Counted from the first letter of the stretch, positions 32,899 through 40,879 are shown. The stretch: DNA of 57,628 bases from DAOUBF01 sp034432795 (GCA_034432795.1 DAOUBF010000012.1:1-57628); one strand, 5' to 3'. The notes: a model not told the origin generated them from the sequence alone. Program-made: numbers and translations.

Positions 32899-33477
32899 TT
32901 AATCGCAGAACTCCAGTTGGGCCGGGTCGCGGATAATGATCTCAGGCCGCCCGCGATAGGTCTCAATTACCCCCCGCAGGCGCACACAGCGCCCGGCCAG
33001 GTTCTCCCAGCGAAAATCAAACGAGACGCCGTAGAAGGAACTCCGGTCCTCGCTATAATTGATAAAGAACGCGCTCCCGGAGTCGTAAGTCCCTACGACC
33101 GTACCGCTGACGCACTCCTGCTGGCCGACATAGCGCCCGGCGAACTGGTACTTCAGGCAGCCATCGGGGTTCCGTTCGGCGCTGTTCAGCGTGGCGCTGG
33201 GGATAGGGCTGGGGCGCGGCGACGGCGTGGCCGTGGGGGAAGGCAAATATTGCGTCGCTGAGGGGCGTGGCGTGGTCGGTCTGGGCGTGGCCGTCGCCGG
33301 GAGCGGCGTGGCAGTGGGTGGAGGCGTTGTGGCGGTTGCCGTCGCCGGGGGCGGTGTGGCCGTGACGATGACGATGACCGTGACGACGATGCGCTCCGGC
33401 GTGGCGGGCGCGGACGGCGCCGGAGCACAGGCAGCGAGACTGATAGCAAGGAGAACCGGCAGCGCTTTGGATCGCAT
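32899..33477 (-). CDS. Lipoprotein with Thr/Pro stalk and OB-like domain
   Basis: The 192-residue protein starts MRSKALPVLLAISLAAC, a signal peptide with lipobox LAAC. GGAGGGGG precedes the ATG. Residues about 30-100 are a Thr/Pro/Ala stalk. The C-terminal ~85 residues form a compact beta-rich domain with four Cys (CLKYQ, QQECVSG, GRCVRLRG, LEFC) and the strand pattern of an OB fold (VSGTVVGTYDSGSAFFINY). It should be displayed outside the membrane; the ligand is unknown. Confidence 0.78.
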   Translation of the reverse strand: MRSKALPVLLAISLAACAPAPSAPATPERIVVTVIVIVTATPPPATATATTPPPTATPLPATATPRPTTPRPSATQYLPSPTATPSPRPSPIPSATLNSAERNPDGCLKYQFAGRYVGQQECVSGTVVGTYDSGSAFFINYSEDRSSFYGVSFDFRWENLAGRCVRLRGVIETYRGRPEIIIRDPAQLEFCD

Positions 33478-33510
33478 GGATACACCCCCTCCTCATGGGG
33501 CGTTGCACGG

Positions 33511-33516
33511 ATTATA
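33511..33516 (-). promoter_or_regulatory. Extended -10 promoter of the OB-fold lipoprotein
   Basis: TGCTATAAT on the minus strand is an extended -10 element (TGnTATAAT) about 33 nt before the ATG; the -35 is poor, as expected for this type. Confidence 0.55.
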
Positions 33517-33539
33517 GCACACATCGGATCGTAGGCCCG

Positions 33540-33640
33540 CACCGATTCCTCCCCTGGATGGGGAGGGGCAGGGAGAGGGGCTCCACTCCTGCCCTTTGCA
33601 AGGAGAACGGGGTAAAGAACCGGTTAAAGCCCGGTACCGG
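33540..33640. repeat. G/C-rich palindrome plus AACCGG-type hairpin
   Basis: A CCTCCCC/GGGGAGG hairpin (33545-33565) and AACCGGTTAAAGCCCGG hairpin (33618-33640) lie upstream of the cobalamin adenosyltransferase promoter. Confidence 0.65.
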
Positions 33641-33694
33641 ATCAAAAGAGCACACAGACCGACACCCGGTATCAGGTCTATCCCGGTGGGGAAC

Positions 33695-33723
33695 TTGCCT
33701 GACGGCCCCGAATTGGATATAAC
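33695..33723 (+). promoter_or_regulatory. Promoter of the cobalamin adenosyltransferase gene
   Basis: TTGCCT (33695-33700), 17 nt, TATAAC (33718-33723). The start would be near 33730, leaving a ~16-nt leader with TAAGGAGG. Confidence 0.6.
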
Positions 33724-33745
33724 CCCCCGTTAAGGAGGCTGGCAC

Positions 33746-34297
33746 ATGCACAAGATGTACACCGGCGCCGGCGATGAAGGCTCCACAGGGCTGTTAGGGC
33801 CGGAGCGCGTTCCCAAATATCATCCACAGGTGGCGACCTCTGGCGATATAGATGAAGCCAATGCTGCGTTGGGGCTGGCCCGCGCCCTGGCGACCTCACC
33901 CGATGTACGCGCAGCCCTGCTTGAGGCCCAGCGCGACCTCTACCACCTCATGTCGGAGGTCTCGGCCACGCCGGAAGCGGCTGAGCGCTTCCGCCGCATT
34001 GACGCCGCGCGCGTGGCCTGGCTGGAGGAGCAGGTCAACCGCTTCAGCGCCGGCCTGCCGCCGCTGACGGAGTTCGTCGTCCCCGGCGATAGCCTGGCCG
34101 GCGCCGCGTTGCATCTGGCCCGCACCGTCGTGCGCCGCGCCGAGCGCCAGGTCGTCTCCCTGCGCGATCAGGGCCTTCTCCGCAACCCCGACCTGCTCCG
34201 CTACCTCAACCGGCTCTCCTCGTTGTGCTTTGTCCTGGCGCTGGTGGAGGACGCCGCCGCCGGGGTGAGTCGGGCGACGTTGGTGAAAGATGTCTAG
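33746..34297 (+). CDS. pduO: ATP:cob(I)alamin adenosyltransferase (PduO type)
   Basis: The 183-residue protein begins MHKMYTGAGDEGSTGLLG, the ATP-binding signature of PduO enzymes. It continues with DIDEANAALGLARA, VPGDSLAGAALHLARTVVRRAER and LLRYLNRLSSLCFVLA, all family marks. It makes coenzyme B12 (adenosylcobalamin) from cob(I)alamin and ATP for B12-dependent mutases. TAAGGAGG precedes the ATG. The gene ends 4 bp into the convergent CoA-transferase-like gene. No B12 riboswitch was seen. Confidence 0.95.
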   Translation: MHKMYTGAGDEGSTGLLGPERVPKYHPQVATSGDIDEANAALGLARALATSPDVRAALLEAQRDLYHLMSEVSATPEAAERFRRIDAARVAWLEEQVNRFSAGLPPLTEFVVPGDSLAGAALHLARTVVRRAERQVVSLRDQGLLRNPDLLRYLNRLSSLCFVLALVEDAAAGVSRATLVKDV

Positions 34298-35061
34298 AGA
34301 TAGATGCGCTCGGGGTCCACTTCCTCGCGCAGAATACGCAACTCCTCAGCGGTCGGCGGGTCATTGACGCCCACACCCTCCGGTGGGATCACCAGGTCAA
34401 AGCCGGTGTTGTCCAGAACCTCCTCAATGGTCACGCCCGGATGCGTGGCCAGCAGCATCATCCTGCCGCTGGCCCGGTCAAAGCCCATCATCGCCAGCGT
34501 GCTGATCACGCGGATCGGGCCGGTGCGTTCGGGCAGGCCCGCCGCCTTCCGTGCGTTTGGCCCACTCAAATAGCCCGGCGTGGTGAGGAAGTCCAGCCGG
34601 GGCACAAAGCGGCGGCGCTCATGGGGGAGGATGATGATGGTCACCCAGCACAACGAGCCTACATCGTTCGCGCCGCCGCTGCCGGGCAGGCGCACGCTGG
34701 GATGATCGTGGTCGCCGATGACGGTTGTGTTCACATTGCCGTAAGGGTCAATCTGCGCCGCGCCCAGGAAGCCATAGTCAATGAACCCCCGCGCCGCCGT
34801 CTCCATGATGTCGCAGATGCCGGTGGCAGCCACCGCTCTATGGAACGTGCGCGCCTCGCCGACCGCACGGGGCAGGCGCTTGAGCAGCGCCCCCGTCCCG
34901 CCGAACTCAAAGATAGGCACCAGGTTGGGCGCGACGGTGCGCATCGCCAGGGCCGCCGCCAACATGGGCACGCCCACGCCGATGAAGGCGGTGGTGCCAT
35001 CGCACATCTGCCGCGCCGCCAGGCAGATCATCATCTCCTTGGGGCTATAGGCTGGCGTCAT
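34294..35061 (-). CDS. CoA-transferase-family subunit B (IpdB-like)
   Basis: The 255-residue protein has the beta-subunit fold of class I CoA transferases: FIGVGVPMLAAALA at the start, GFIDYGFLGAAQIDPYGNVN and LPGSGGANDVGSL. Where succinyl-CoA transferases carry the catalytic SENG glutamate it reads FEFGGTG, so a standard Glu-linked transfer is not assured. IpdAB-type members open rings of steroid-derived CoA esters by hydrolysis. It is coupled to subunit A by an ATGA overlap. The substrate is unknown. Confidence 0.85.
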   Translation of the reverse strand: MTPAYSPKEMMICLAARQMCDGTTAFIGVGVPMLAAALAMRTVAPNLVPIFEFGGTGALLKRLPRAVGEARTFHRAVAATGICDIMETAARGFIDYGFLGAAQIDPYGNVNTTVIGDHDHPSVRLPGSGGANDVGSLCWVTIIILPHERRRFVPRLDFLTTPGYLSGPNARKAAGLPERTGPIRVISTLAMMGFDRASGRMMLLATHPGVTIEEVLDNTGFDLVIPPEGVGVNDPPTAEELRILREEVDPERIYL

Positions 35062-36122
35062 TCGCGTCCCTCCGCTCTCGCCCGCAGTTCCGCCAGGCGC
35101 TTCTCGCCGATCAGTGCCAGGTACTCCTCATGGCTACGCACTCCATAGACATAGCGCTCCAGGTACGCCTGCGCCCCCTCGGCTGTGGCCGAGGCCTCCA
35201 CCCACTCCTGGATCGCCGGCTCATCCATGCCATACTCGTAAGCCATCTCTCCCGGATGGGCGCCGAAGGGGGCGTGGACCACTGCATCCACCAGATAATA
35301 GGGGATGATCGTCCGCTCCGGATACCGGCGGATCTCGTCGGTGGGCACGATCTTCTCTGTGCTGATGATCAGGCGTTTGGCTGCACGGGCCAGCTCCGCG
35401 GCGAAGCCGGTGATCCCGTCAATCTGGGCGTTGCCATAGCAATCGGCGCGGTGGACGTGGATCAGGGCGACATCCACGATCAGCGCGGGCAGCAGGCAGA
35501 CCGCCTGGCCGGTAAAGGGGCATTCCACAGCAATGGCCGCGCTATACTTAAAGGTATCGCTGCCCAGCATGGAGCGCACCGGGATGAAGGGCACGCCCAT
35601 GGCCGCGGCTTTGAAGCGCCAGGCGATAGCGGCGTTGCTCCACTCCACCAGCGTCTTGATCTGCCCGCTCTCCACCGCCCGGCGCAGTGCCTTGGAGATG
35701 CCGTACATCTCCAGGCCAATGTAAGTGTGGTCAATCTTTTCCACCAGGCCAGCGGCCAGCCACAGGTCCAGTTCCAGCACGCCCTGGCCGGCAATGCGCA
35801 GGTGGCGTTTGCCCTGGCGCACGATCTCGCGGGCCAGCGACATCGGCCCGCGCACCATGCCATATAGCTCGGTGGCAATGTAATCGCCGTCGTGCACGAA
35901 GCGGGCAATGGCTTCGTGCTCGGACATGCGCTTGTCAATCAGCGCCCTGGGCTTGTGAATACGGTTCCACTCGCGAAAGGCCTCCAGGTCGGGTGGCTGG
36001 ATGAGTTCGCCCTGGCCACGCGCCAGGATGCGCATTGCCTCACGTTGGGCCATGCCCGGCGCCCGATCACCATCCGGCGTGACCACTGCGGCTGAGGAAG
36101 CGGGCGGTTCTTGTGCTGCCAT
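35058..36122 (-). CDS. CoA-transferase-family subunit A (IpdA-like)
   Basis: The 354-residue protein has an alpha-subunit CoA-transferase domain: RALIDKRMSEHEAIARFVHDG, IATELYGMVRGPMSLAREIV, VDVALIHVHRADCYGNAQI and a C-terminal helical region (YERYVYG-like). It is about 60 residues longer than most alpha subunits because of a leading Pro/Ala segment and an N-terminal helix. It is the first gene of the AB pair, and its stop overlaps the subunit B start as ATGA. Together with the thiolase/DUF35 set and MaoC protein elsewhere in the window it hints at degradation of complex CoA esters (inference). Confidence 0.86.
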   Translation of the reverse strand: MAAQEPPASSAAVVTPDGDRAPGMAQREAMRILARGQGELIQPPDLEAFREWNRIHKPRALIDKRMSEHEAIARFVHDGDYIATELYGMVRGPMSLAREIVRQGKRHLRIAGQGVLELDLWLAAGLVEKIDHTYIGLEMYGISKALRRAVESGQIKTLVEWSNAAIAWRFKAAAMGVPFIPVRSMLGSDTFKYSAAIAVECPFTGQAVCLLPALIVDVALIHVHRADCYGNAQIDGITGFAAELARAAKRLIISTEKIVPTDEIRRYPERTIIPYYLVDAVVHAPFGAHPGEMAYEYGMDEPAIQEWVEASATAEGAQAYLERYVYGVRSHEEYLALIGEKRLAELRARAEGRE

Positions 36123-36277
36123 TCGGCACCTCCACAGGATCTCCCTTGGGATTATGCGCCGGTGGCTGGCCAGGGGTCAAGAGACAAAAGGCACATTGTG
36201 AGCGTGATATTCGTCCTGCTTCGCGGCCTGAACGGCCCCTGGTTTTCTGGTTTTTAAGATGTTCCGGTATGCCCCCC

Positions 36278-36306
36278 TTGACAGATGCCCGTACCCCGGC
36301 TATACT
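36278..36306 (+). promoter_or_regulatory. Consensus promoter of the pyr operon
   Basis: TTGACA (36278-36283), 17 nt, TATACT (36301-36306): nearly perfect for the housekeeping sigma. The start should be near 36313. The stretch 36123-36277 before it shows no gene or strong motif. Confidence 0.85.
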
Positions 36307-36312
36307 AAGCCC

Positions 36313-36473
36313 CAGGCTGGGGGCAAGATGCAGGCAGGTGTTCGGGTACATGCTCACGGGTCCAGACCAACCGAAGGGGGACCTGGGCCGTCCCCCCAGC
36401 AGGCATTGGCGTTGGCGATGACCTTTGGGAGTGATCCCAAAGGTCTTTTTTTATAAAGAGAGGAGGACACGAG
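36313..36473 (+). promoter_or_regulatory. pyr leader with competing hairpins (attenuator)
   Basis: The ~160-nt leader can form GCTGGGGG/CCCCCAGC (36316-36323 with 36393-36400) or GGGGGAC/GTCCCCC (36376-36382 with 36390-36396); these share bases. CCGAAGG (36371-36377) can pair with CCTTTGG (36422-36428) in the 5' arm of the terminator, with one G-U, and so act as antiterminator. No clear PyrR-binding consensus was found. The control signal, presumably a pyrimidine nucleotide, is inferred from the operon content. Confidence 0.6.
36420..36452 (+). terminator. Intrinsic terminator before pyrB
   Basis: GACCTTTGGG (36420-36429), loop AGTGAT, CCCAAAGGTC (36436-36445), then seven T. It is a perfect 10-bp stem placed after the promoter and before the pyrB ribosome site, so it must be conditional. 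Confidence 0.9.
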
Positions 36474-37403
36474 GTGAGTGCTTTCACAGGACGTGACATC
36501 ATCGCCATTGGTGACCTGAGCCGCGAGGATATCCGCGCCATCCTGGACCAGGCGGCCGCCTTTGACCGCCACAGACGCGAATACGCCCATCTGCTCAGCC
36601 CCTTCATCCTGGCGACGCTGTTCTACGAACCCAGCACGCGCACGCGCCTGTCATTTGAGAGCGCCATGCTGCGCCTGGGCGGGAAGGTGATCAGCGTGGC
36701 CGAGGCCCGCACCAGCTCCTCCGCCGCCAAGGGCGAAACGCTGGCCGATACCGCCCGCACGGTGGCGGCTTATGCAGATGTCATCGTCATCCGTCACCCG
36801 GCGGTTGGCTCGGCCCGCGAACTGGCCGAGGCCGCGCCGGTGCCGGTGATCAACGCGGGCGATGGCACGGGCGAACACCCCACCCAGGCGCTGCTGGACC
36901 TGTACACCATTGAGCGCGAACGTGGCCGCCTGGATGGGCTGCGTATCGGCCTGGTGGGCGACCTGAAGAATGGGCGCACCGTGCACTCCCTGGCCAGGGC
37001 GCTGGCTCACTGGGACGTCTCTCTGATGTTCGTGGCGCCACCCGCGCTGCGCATGCCCGAAGACATCACCGCCGCGCTCCGCGCGCGCGGCGTGGAGATT
37101 GAGGAGACGGACGATCTGTTGCGGGCCGCGCAGACCTGCGATGTGCTTTATGTCACACGCATCCAGCGCGAGCGCTTTGAGGACGCGGATGAGTACATCC
37201 GGCTTAAGGGCAGCTACGTGGTGGACCGCGCCCTGGTTGAGCGGGCCAAACCCGGCATCACCATCATGCACCCGCTGCCCCGCGTGGACGAGATCGCCAC
37301 CGATGTGGACGTGCTGCCCAATGCGGCGTACTTCCGCCAGGTGGCCAACGGCGTGGCTGTGCGCATGGCGCTCCTGGCGCTGGTGCTGGGGGCTGTGGGG
37401 TAG
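36474..37403 (+). CDS. pyrB: Aspartate carbamoyltransferase
   Basis: The GTG at 36474 follows AGAGGAGG at 7 nt. The 309-residue protein has the carbamoyl-phosphate site FYEPSTRTRLSFE, the loop SSSAAKGET, HPTQALLDLYTI and HPLPRVDEI. It joins carbamoyl phosphate and aspartate in the first committed step of UMP synthesis. It is first in a six-gene pyr operon and no pyrI regulatory subunit is present, so control is probably transcriptional through the leader. Confidence 0.97.
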   Translation: MSAFTGRDIIAIGDLSREDIRAILDQAAAFDRHRREYAHLLSPFILATLFYEPSTRTRLSFESAMLRLGGKVISVAEARTSSSAAKGETLADTARTVAAYADVIVIRHPAVGSARELAEAAPVPVINAGDGTGEHPTQALLDLYTIERERGRLDGLRIGLVGDLKNGRTVHSLARALAHWDVSLMFVAPPALRMPEDITAALRARGVEIEETDDLLRAAQTCDVLYVTRIQRERFEDADEYIRLKGSYVVDRALVERAKPGITIMHPLPRVDEIATDVDVLPNAAYFRQVANGVAVRMALLALVLGAVG

Positions 37404-37408
37404 GAACT

Positions 37409-37441
37409 CATAGGCACCCTTGAGACCCTGGAGTGCCTATG
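37409..37441. repeat. Inverted repeat between pyrB and pyrF
   Basis: CATAGGCAC (37409-37417) pairs exactly with GTGCCTATG (37433-37441) around a 15-nt loop, in the only real gap of the pyr operon. It may adjust mRNA stability or pyrF translation. Confidence 0.6.
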
Positions 37442-37459
37442 CCATAGAGTGAAGGCCGT

Positions 37460-38299
37460 ATGACCTTTCTGGAGAAGTTGCTCGCGGCACAATCGCACAA
37501 TCGCTCCTGGCTGTGCCTGGGCCTGGACCCGGTGCTGGCCAAAATGCCCCTGCCGCTGCACAAGGAGGACGATCCCCTGCTGCCCTTCAACAAGGCCATG
37601 ATTGACGCCACCGCCGACCTGGTGTGCGCCTACAAGCCCAACCTGGCCTTCTATCTGGCCGAGGGGGCCGCCGGGCTGATCGCACTGGAGCGGACTATCG
37701 CCTATATCCCCGACCATATCCCCATCATCCTGGATGGCAAGTTCGGCGATATTGGTTCCACCGCCGAGATGATCGCGCGCGGCGCATTTGAGGTGTGGGG
37801 CGTGGACGCGGTCACGGTTAACCCCTATGTGGGCGAGGACGGGGTCGCGCCCTTCTTGCAGCGCCCGGATAAAGCGGCCTTTGTCCTGGCGCGGACCTCC
37901 AACCCCGGCGCGGCCGATTTCCAGACCCGGCGCGTCCTTGACATGGACGAATTGACCTCGCTGGCCGACCTCGTGGTGCAGCGCGCCCTGGCCTGGAACG
38001 CGAAGTACCCCGGCACCTGCGGGCTGGTTGTAGGGGCCACAGCGCCGGAGGCGCTGGCCCGCCTGCGGGCGCTGGCGCCCGACCTGCCCTTCCTCATCCC
38101 CGGCATCGGTGCGCAGGGCGGCGACCTGGCTGCCAGCGTGCGCTATGGGCCGACGCGCAGCGGTATCGGCCCGATCATCAACGTCTCGCGTGCCATCCTG
38201 TTCGCTTCATCGCAGGTGGACTACGTGGAGGCGGCGCGGGCGGCGGCCCGGCAACTGCGCGACCAGATCAACGCCCTGCGGGAGGCGAACACAGCATGA
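37460..38299 (+). CDS. pyrF: Orotidine 5'-phosphate decarboxylase (type 2)
   Basis: The 279-residue protein is of the longer type 2 family: SWLCLGLDPVLAKMP, CAYKPNLAFYLAEG, LDGKFGDIGSTAEM with the catalytic Lys/Asp pair, VNPYVGEDGVAPF and IPGIGAQGGD. It decarboxylates OMP to UMP, the last step of the pathway, though it is second in the operon. Its TGA overlaps the pyrE ATG as ATGA, so the two last-step enzymes are co-translated. Confidence 0.97.
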   Translation: MTFLEKLLAAQSHNRSWLCLGLDPVLAKMPLPLHKEDDPLLPFNKAMIDATADLVCAYKPNLAFYLAEGAAGLIALERTIAYIPDHIPIILDGKFGDIGSTAEMIARGAFEVWGVDAVTVNPYVGEDGVAPFLQRPDKAAFVLARTSNPGAADFQTRRVLDMDELTSLADLVVQRALAWNAKYPGTCGLVVGATAPEALARLRALAPDLPFLIPGIGAQGGDLAASVRYGPTRSGIGPIINVSRAILFASSQVDYVEAARAAARQLRDQINALREANTA

Positions 38300-38895
38300 A
38301 CCACGATGCCCTGATCCTGGCCTTATATGACGCCGGCTGTGTCCAGTTCGGCGAATTTAAGCTCAAGAGCGGCCTGCTCTCCCCCATTTACATTGACCTG
38401 CGCTTGCTGGTAACCACCCCTTCGCTGCTGGGCCAGGTGGCGCAGGCCATGGCCAGCCTCATCCGCGAGCGGGGGCTGGCTTTTGACCGGCTGGCGGCTA
38501 TCCCTTACGCCGCCTTGCCCATCGGCGTCGCGCTCAGCCTGGAACTTAACCGCCCCCTGATTTATCCGCGCAAGGAGACGAAGGATTATGGCACGGGCCG
38601 GGTCATTGAGGGGGCGTTCCGGCCCGGCGAAACGGCCTTGCTGGTGGACGATGTGATCACTAAGGGCCACGCCAAGATTGAAGCGCTGGCGCCCCTGTTG
38701 GAGGCTGGCCTGGTCGTGCGCGATATTCTGGTGGTGATTGACCGGGAGCAGGGCGGCGCGGAGGAATTGGCCGCGCGGGGCTACCGGCTCCACAGCGTGC
38801 TGCGCCTGGGTGCGCTGTTAGACACGCTGGCGTCTGCAGGCCGGTTGTCCCACGCCCAGGCCCAAGAGGTGATGCAATGGATCGCACAGTCTTAA
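38296..38895 (+). CDS. pyrE: Orotate phosphoribosyltransferase
   Basis: The 199-residue protein has FKLKSGLLSPIYIDLR at the orotate side, YPRKETKDYGTG in the flexible loop and the PRPP motif ALLVDDVITKGHAK. It makes OMP from orotate and PRPP. It overlaps pyrF by ATGA at its start; at its end the pyrD start lies 19 bp inside. A heptamer repeat begins directly after its stop. Confidence 0.97.
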   Translation: MNHDALILALYDAGCVQFGEFKLKSGLLSPIYIDLRLLVTTPSLLGQVAQAMASLIRERGLAFDRLAAIPYAALPIGVALSLELNRPLIYPRKETKDYGTGRVIEGAFRPGETALLVDDVITKGHAKIEALAPLLEAGLVVRDILVVIDREQGGAEELAARGYRLHSVLRLGALLDTLASAGRLSHAQAQEVMQWIAQS

Positions 38896-39923
38896 GGACG
38901 GAGGACGGAAGACGGGGGACGGAAGACGGCACCGGGCTGGAGCCGGGTGCTGGGTTGTCCTCTGTCCTCCAGGCGCCTGAGCCGGATCTCTCGGTGGAGC
39001 TATGCGGCGTCCGTCTGCCCAATCCGACCGTGCTGGCGTCGGGCATTCTGGGGCTGAGCGCCGAGGTGTTTGAGCGCGTGGCGCGAGCCGGGGCGGGAGC
39101 GATCACCACCAAATCGTGCAGCCTGCAACCGCGCCCCGGCTGGCATAACCCCGTTATCGTGGACTGGGGCTACGGCCTGATCAACGCCGTTGGCCTGGCC
39201 AACCCCGGCGTGGAGGTCATGGTGGAGGAGGTCCGCAAGGCCAAAGAGCGCCTGCGCCCGCTGGGCGTGCCCATTATCGCCAGCATCTTCGCCAACTCCA
39301 TCTACGACTTCGGCACCATGGCCCGCTACATCTCCGAGGCCCGGCCCGACCTGATTGAGGTGAATATCTCCTGCCCCAACCTGGATGCGCGTTTTGAGGA
39401 GATGTTCGCGGCCAGCCCCTATGTCTCGGCTCAGGTCACCCGCCGCGTCAAAGACAACACCGACATCCCCGTGCTGGTCAAGCTCTCGCCAAACGTGGAG
39501 AACATTGCCAAAGTGGCCGAGGAAGTCGCCAAAGCCGGGGCGGACGGTATCTCGGCGATCAACAGCCTGGGGCCGGGGCTGGTGCTGGATATTGAGACCG
39601 CCCAGCCGGTGCTGTATAACGGGGTGGGCGGGGTCAGCGGCCCGGCCATTCGCCCCATCGCCGTGCGCTGCGTGTATGACATCTGCCGGGCGGTGGACCT
39701 CCCCGTGCTGGCGATGGGGGGCGTCACCACCGGGCGCGATGTGATTGAGATGATCCTGGTAGGCGCGACCGCCGTCGCCATCGGCTCGGCGATCAATTAT
39801 CGCGGCATCGGCGTCTTCGCCGAAGCCTGTGATGAGGTGGCCGCGTATATGCGCCGTCACGGTTACCGCTCGCTGGCCGACTTTCGCGGCCTGGCCCTGG
39901 GACAGCGGATGCGTAGTGGATGA
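38877..39923 (+). CDS. pyrD: Dihydroorotate dehydrogenase, class 1B catalytic subunit
   Basis: The 348-residue protein has PTVLASGILGLSAEVFERV, VGLANPGVEVM, the class 1 active-site Cys in EVNISCPNLDAR, and FMN-binding VLAMGGVTTGRDVIEMI. The Cys, not Ser, and the adjacent pyrK place it in class 1B, which passes electrons to NAD via PyrK. The start lies inside pyrE by 19 bp. Residues about 5-35 (TEDGRRGTEDGTGLEPG and on) derive from the repeat at the junction, so the native enzyme began near PDLSVELCGVRL. It ends in ATGA with pyrK. Confidence 0.96.
   Translation: MDRTVLRTEDGRRGTEDGTGLEPGAGLSSVLQAPEPDLSVELCGVRLPNPTVLASGILGLSAEVFERVARAGAGAITTKSCSLQPRPGWHNPVIVDWGYGLINAVGLANPGVEVMVEEVRKAKERLRPLGVPIIASIFANSIYDFGTMARYISEARPDLIEVNISCPNLDARFEEMFAASPYVSAQVTRRVKDNTDIPVLVKLSPNVENIAKVAEEVAKAGADGISAINSLGPGLVLDIETAQPVLYNGVGGVSGPAIRPIAVRCVYDICRAVDLPVLAMGGVTTGRDVIEMILVGATAVAIGSAINYRGIGVFAEACDEVAAYMRRHGYRSLADFRGLALGQRMRSG
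38896..38966. repeat. Composite heptamer/hairpin repeat at the pyrE-pyrD junction
   Basis: GGACGGA units (38896-38929), a CACCGGGCTGGAGCCGGGTG hairpin and inverted GTCCTCTGTCCTCC (38956-38966 region) form a symmetric element. It is translated as residues about 7-30 of PyrD. Confidence 0.8.
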
Positions 39924-40879
39924 ACGGGGAGGGGACAGAGGAGAGGATGAAGGACGCAGGACAGAGGACAGAGGACGAAAAGCACAGGATTAGAATAGAG
40001 GACAGGGAAGCCCTCCCTCCCCGCCCGCACTCCCCTATCCCCCTCTCCCCAAACGTGGAGAGTGAGCGTGGAGAGGAGAAGGTGAGAGCGCTGCACCTGC
40101 CCCATTCGGTCCCCATTGTGGCCGTCATCCCAGAGAGCCGCACGGTCAAGACGTTCGTGCTGGATGATGCCATAGATGCCCAGCCAGGGCAGTTCATCAT
40201 GGCCTGGCTGCCGGGCATAGACGAAAAGCCCTTTTCCATCGCCTGGGACAACCCCCTGACGATCACCGTGGCGGCGGTGGGGCCGTTTACCCGCGCCCTG
40301 CACGAGAAGCAGGTCGGCGACCGGGTGGGCTGGCGCGGCCCCTATGGCCGCCCCTACCGGCTGGACCCGACCCGTCCGGCGCTATTGGTCGGCGGCGGCT
40401 ACGGCGCGGCCCCCCTGTACTATCTGGCCACACGGGCCTGCGCTCAGGGCCTTCCGGTGACCGTCGCTTTGGGTGCGCGCAAGGCCGACGATCTGATTTT
40501 CGTCAGGCGCTTTGAGGCCCTGGGCGTCCCGCTGATCCTGGCGACCGACGACGGTTCGCTCGGCTTCCAGGGCTACGTCACCGAGGCCGTCCGTGCCAGC
40601 GGGCTGCTGGAAGCCCAGCGTCCGGCGATCTACGCCTGCGGGCCGGAGGGGATGCTGGTGGCGCTCCACGCCCTCTGTATGGAATTGGGCCTGCCGGGCC
40701 AGCTCAGCGTGGAACGCTATATGAAGTGCGGCTTCGGCCTGTGCGGCCAGTGCGCCCTGGACGACCTGCTCGTGTGCACTGATGGGCCGGTCCTGACGGT
40801 GGAGCAACTGGCCGGTAAAGCCGACTTCGGCCACTTCCATCGCACGACGACGGGACGGAGGTTGCCATTGGGGCATTGA
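39920..40879 (+). CDS. pyrK: Dihydroorotate dehydrogenase electron-transfer subunit
   Basis: The 319-residue protein has a FAD domain with KPFSIAW, an NAD domain with LLVGGGYGAAPLYYLA and YACGPEGMLVAL, and a C-terminal 2Fe-2S site (CGFGLCGQC then C after seven residues). It passes electrons from PyrD's FMN to NAD. The start overlaps pyrD as ATGA. The first ~54 residues (RTEDEKHRIRIEDRE, then Pro-rich) come from repeats and are unlike any PyrK; the native part starts near VRALHLPHSVPIVAV. The stop overlaps the pyrC start as TTGA. Confidence 0.95.
   Translation: MNGEGTEERMKDAGQRTEDEKHRIRIEDREALPPRPHSPIPLSPNVESERGEEKVRALHLPHSVPIVAVIPESRTVKTFVLDDAIDAQPGQFIMAWLPGIDEKPFSIAWDNPLTITVAAVGPFTRALHEKQVGDRVGWRGPYGRPYRLDPTRPALLVGGGYGAAPLYYLATRACAQGLPVTVALGARKADDLIFVRRFEALGVPLILATDDGSLGFQGYVTEAVRASGLLEAQRPAIYACGPEGMLVALHALCMELGLPGQLSVERYMKCGFGLCGQCALDDLLVCTDGPVLTVEQLAGKADFGHFHRTTTGRRLPLGH
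39924..40083. repeat. Degenerate heptamer plus C-rich palindrome at the pyrD-pyrK junction
   Basis: GGACAGAGGACAGAGGACG units (39957-39980), then a CCCTCCCTCCCC/CCCCTCTCCCC tract, are translated as the first ~54 residues of PyrK. Confidence 0.75.

Noticed and set aside
33540..33745. Possible cobalamin riboswitch upstream of pduO
   Set aside because: The conserved B12-box sequence is absent; the region holds dispersed hairpins and a normal promoter with a ~16-nt leader.
36328..36456. Leader peptide in front of pyrB
   Set aside because: A frame from an ATG at 36328 runs through the terminator to a TAA, but it has no ribosome site and no run of regulatory codons; hairpin switching is the simpler reading.
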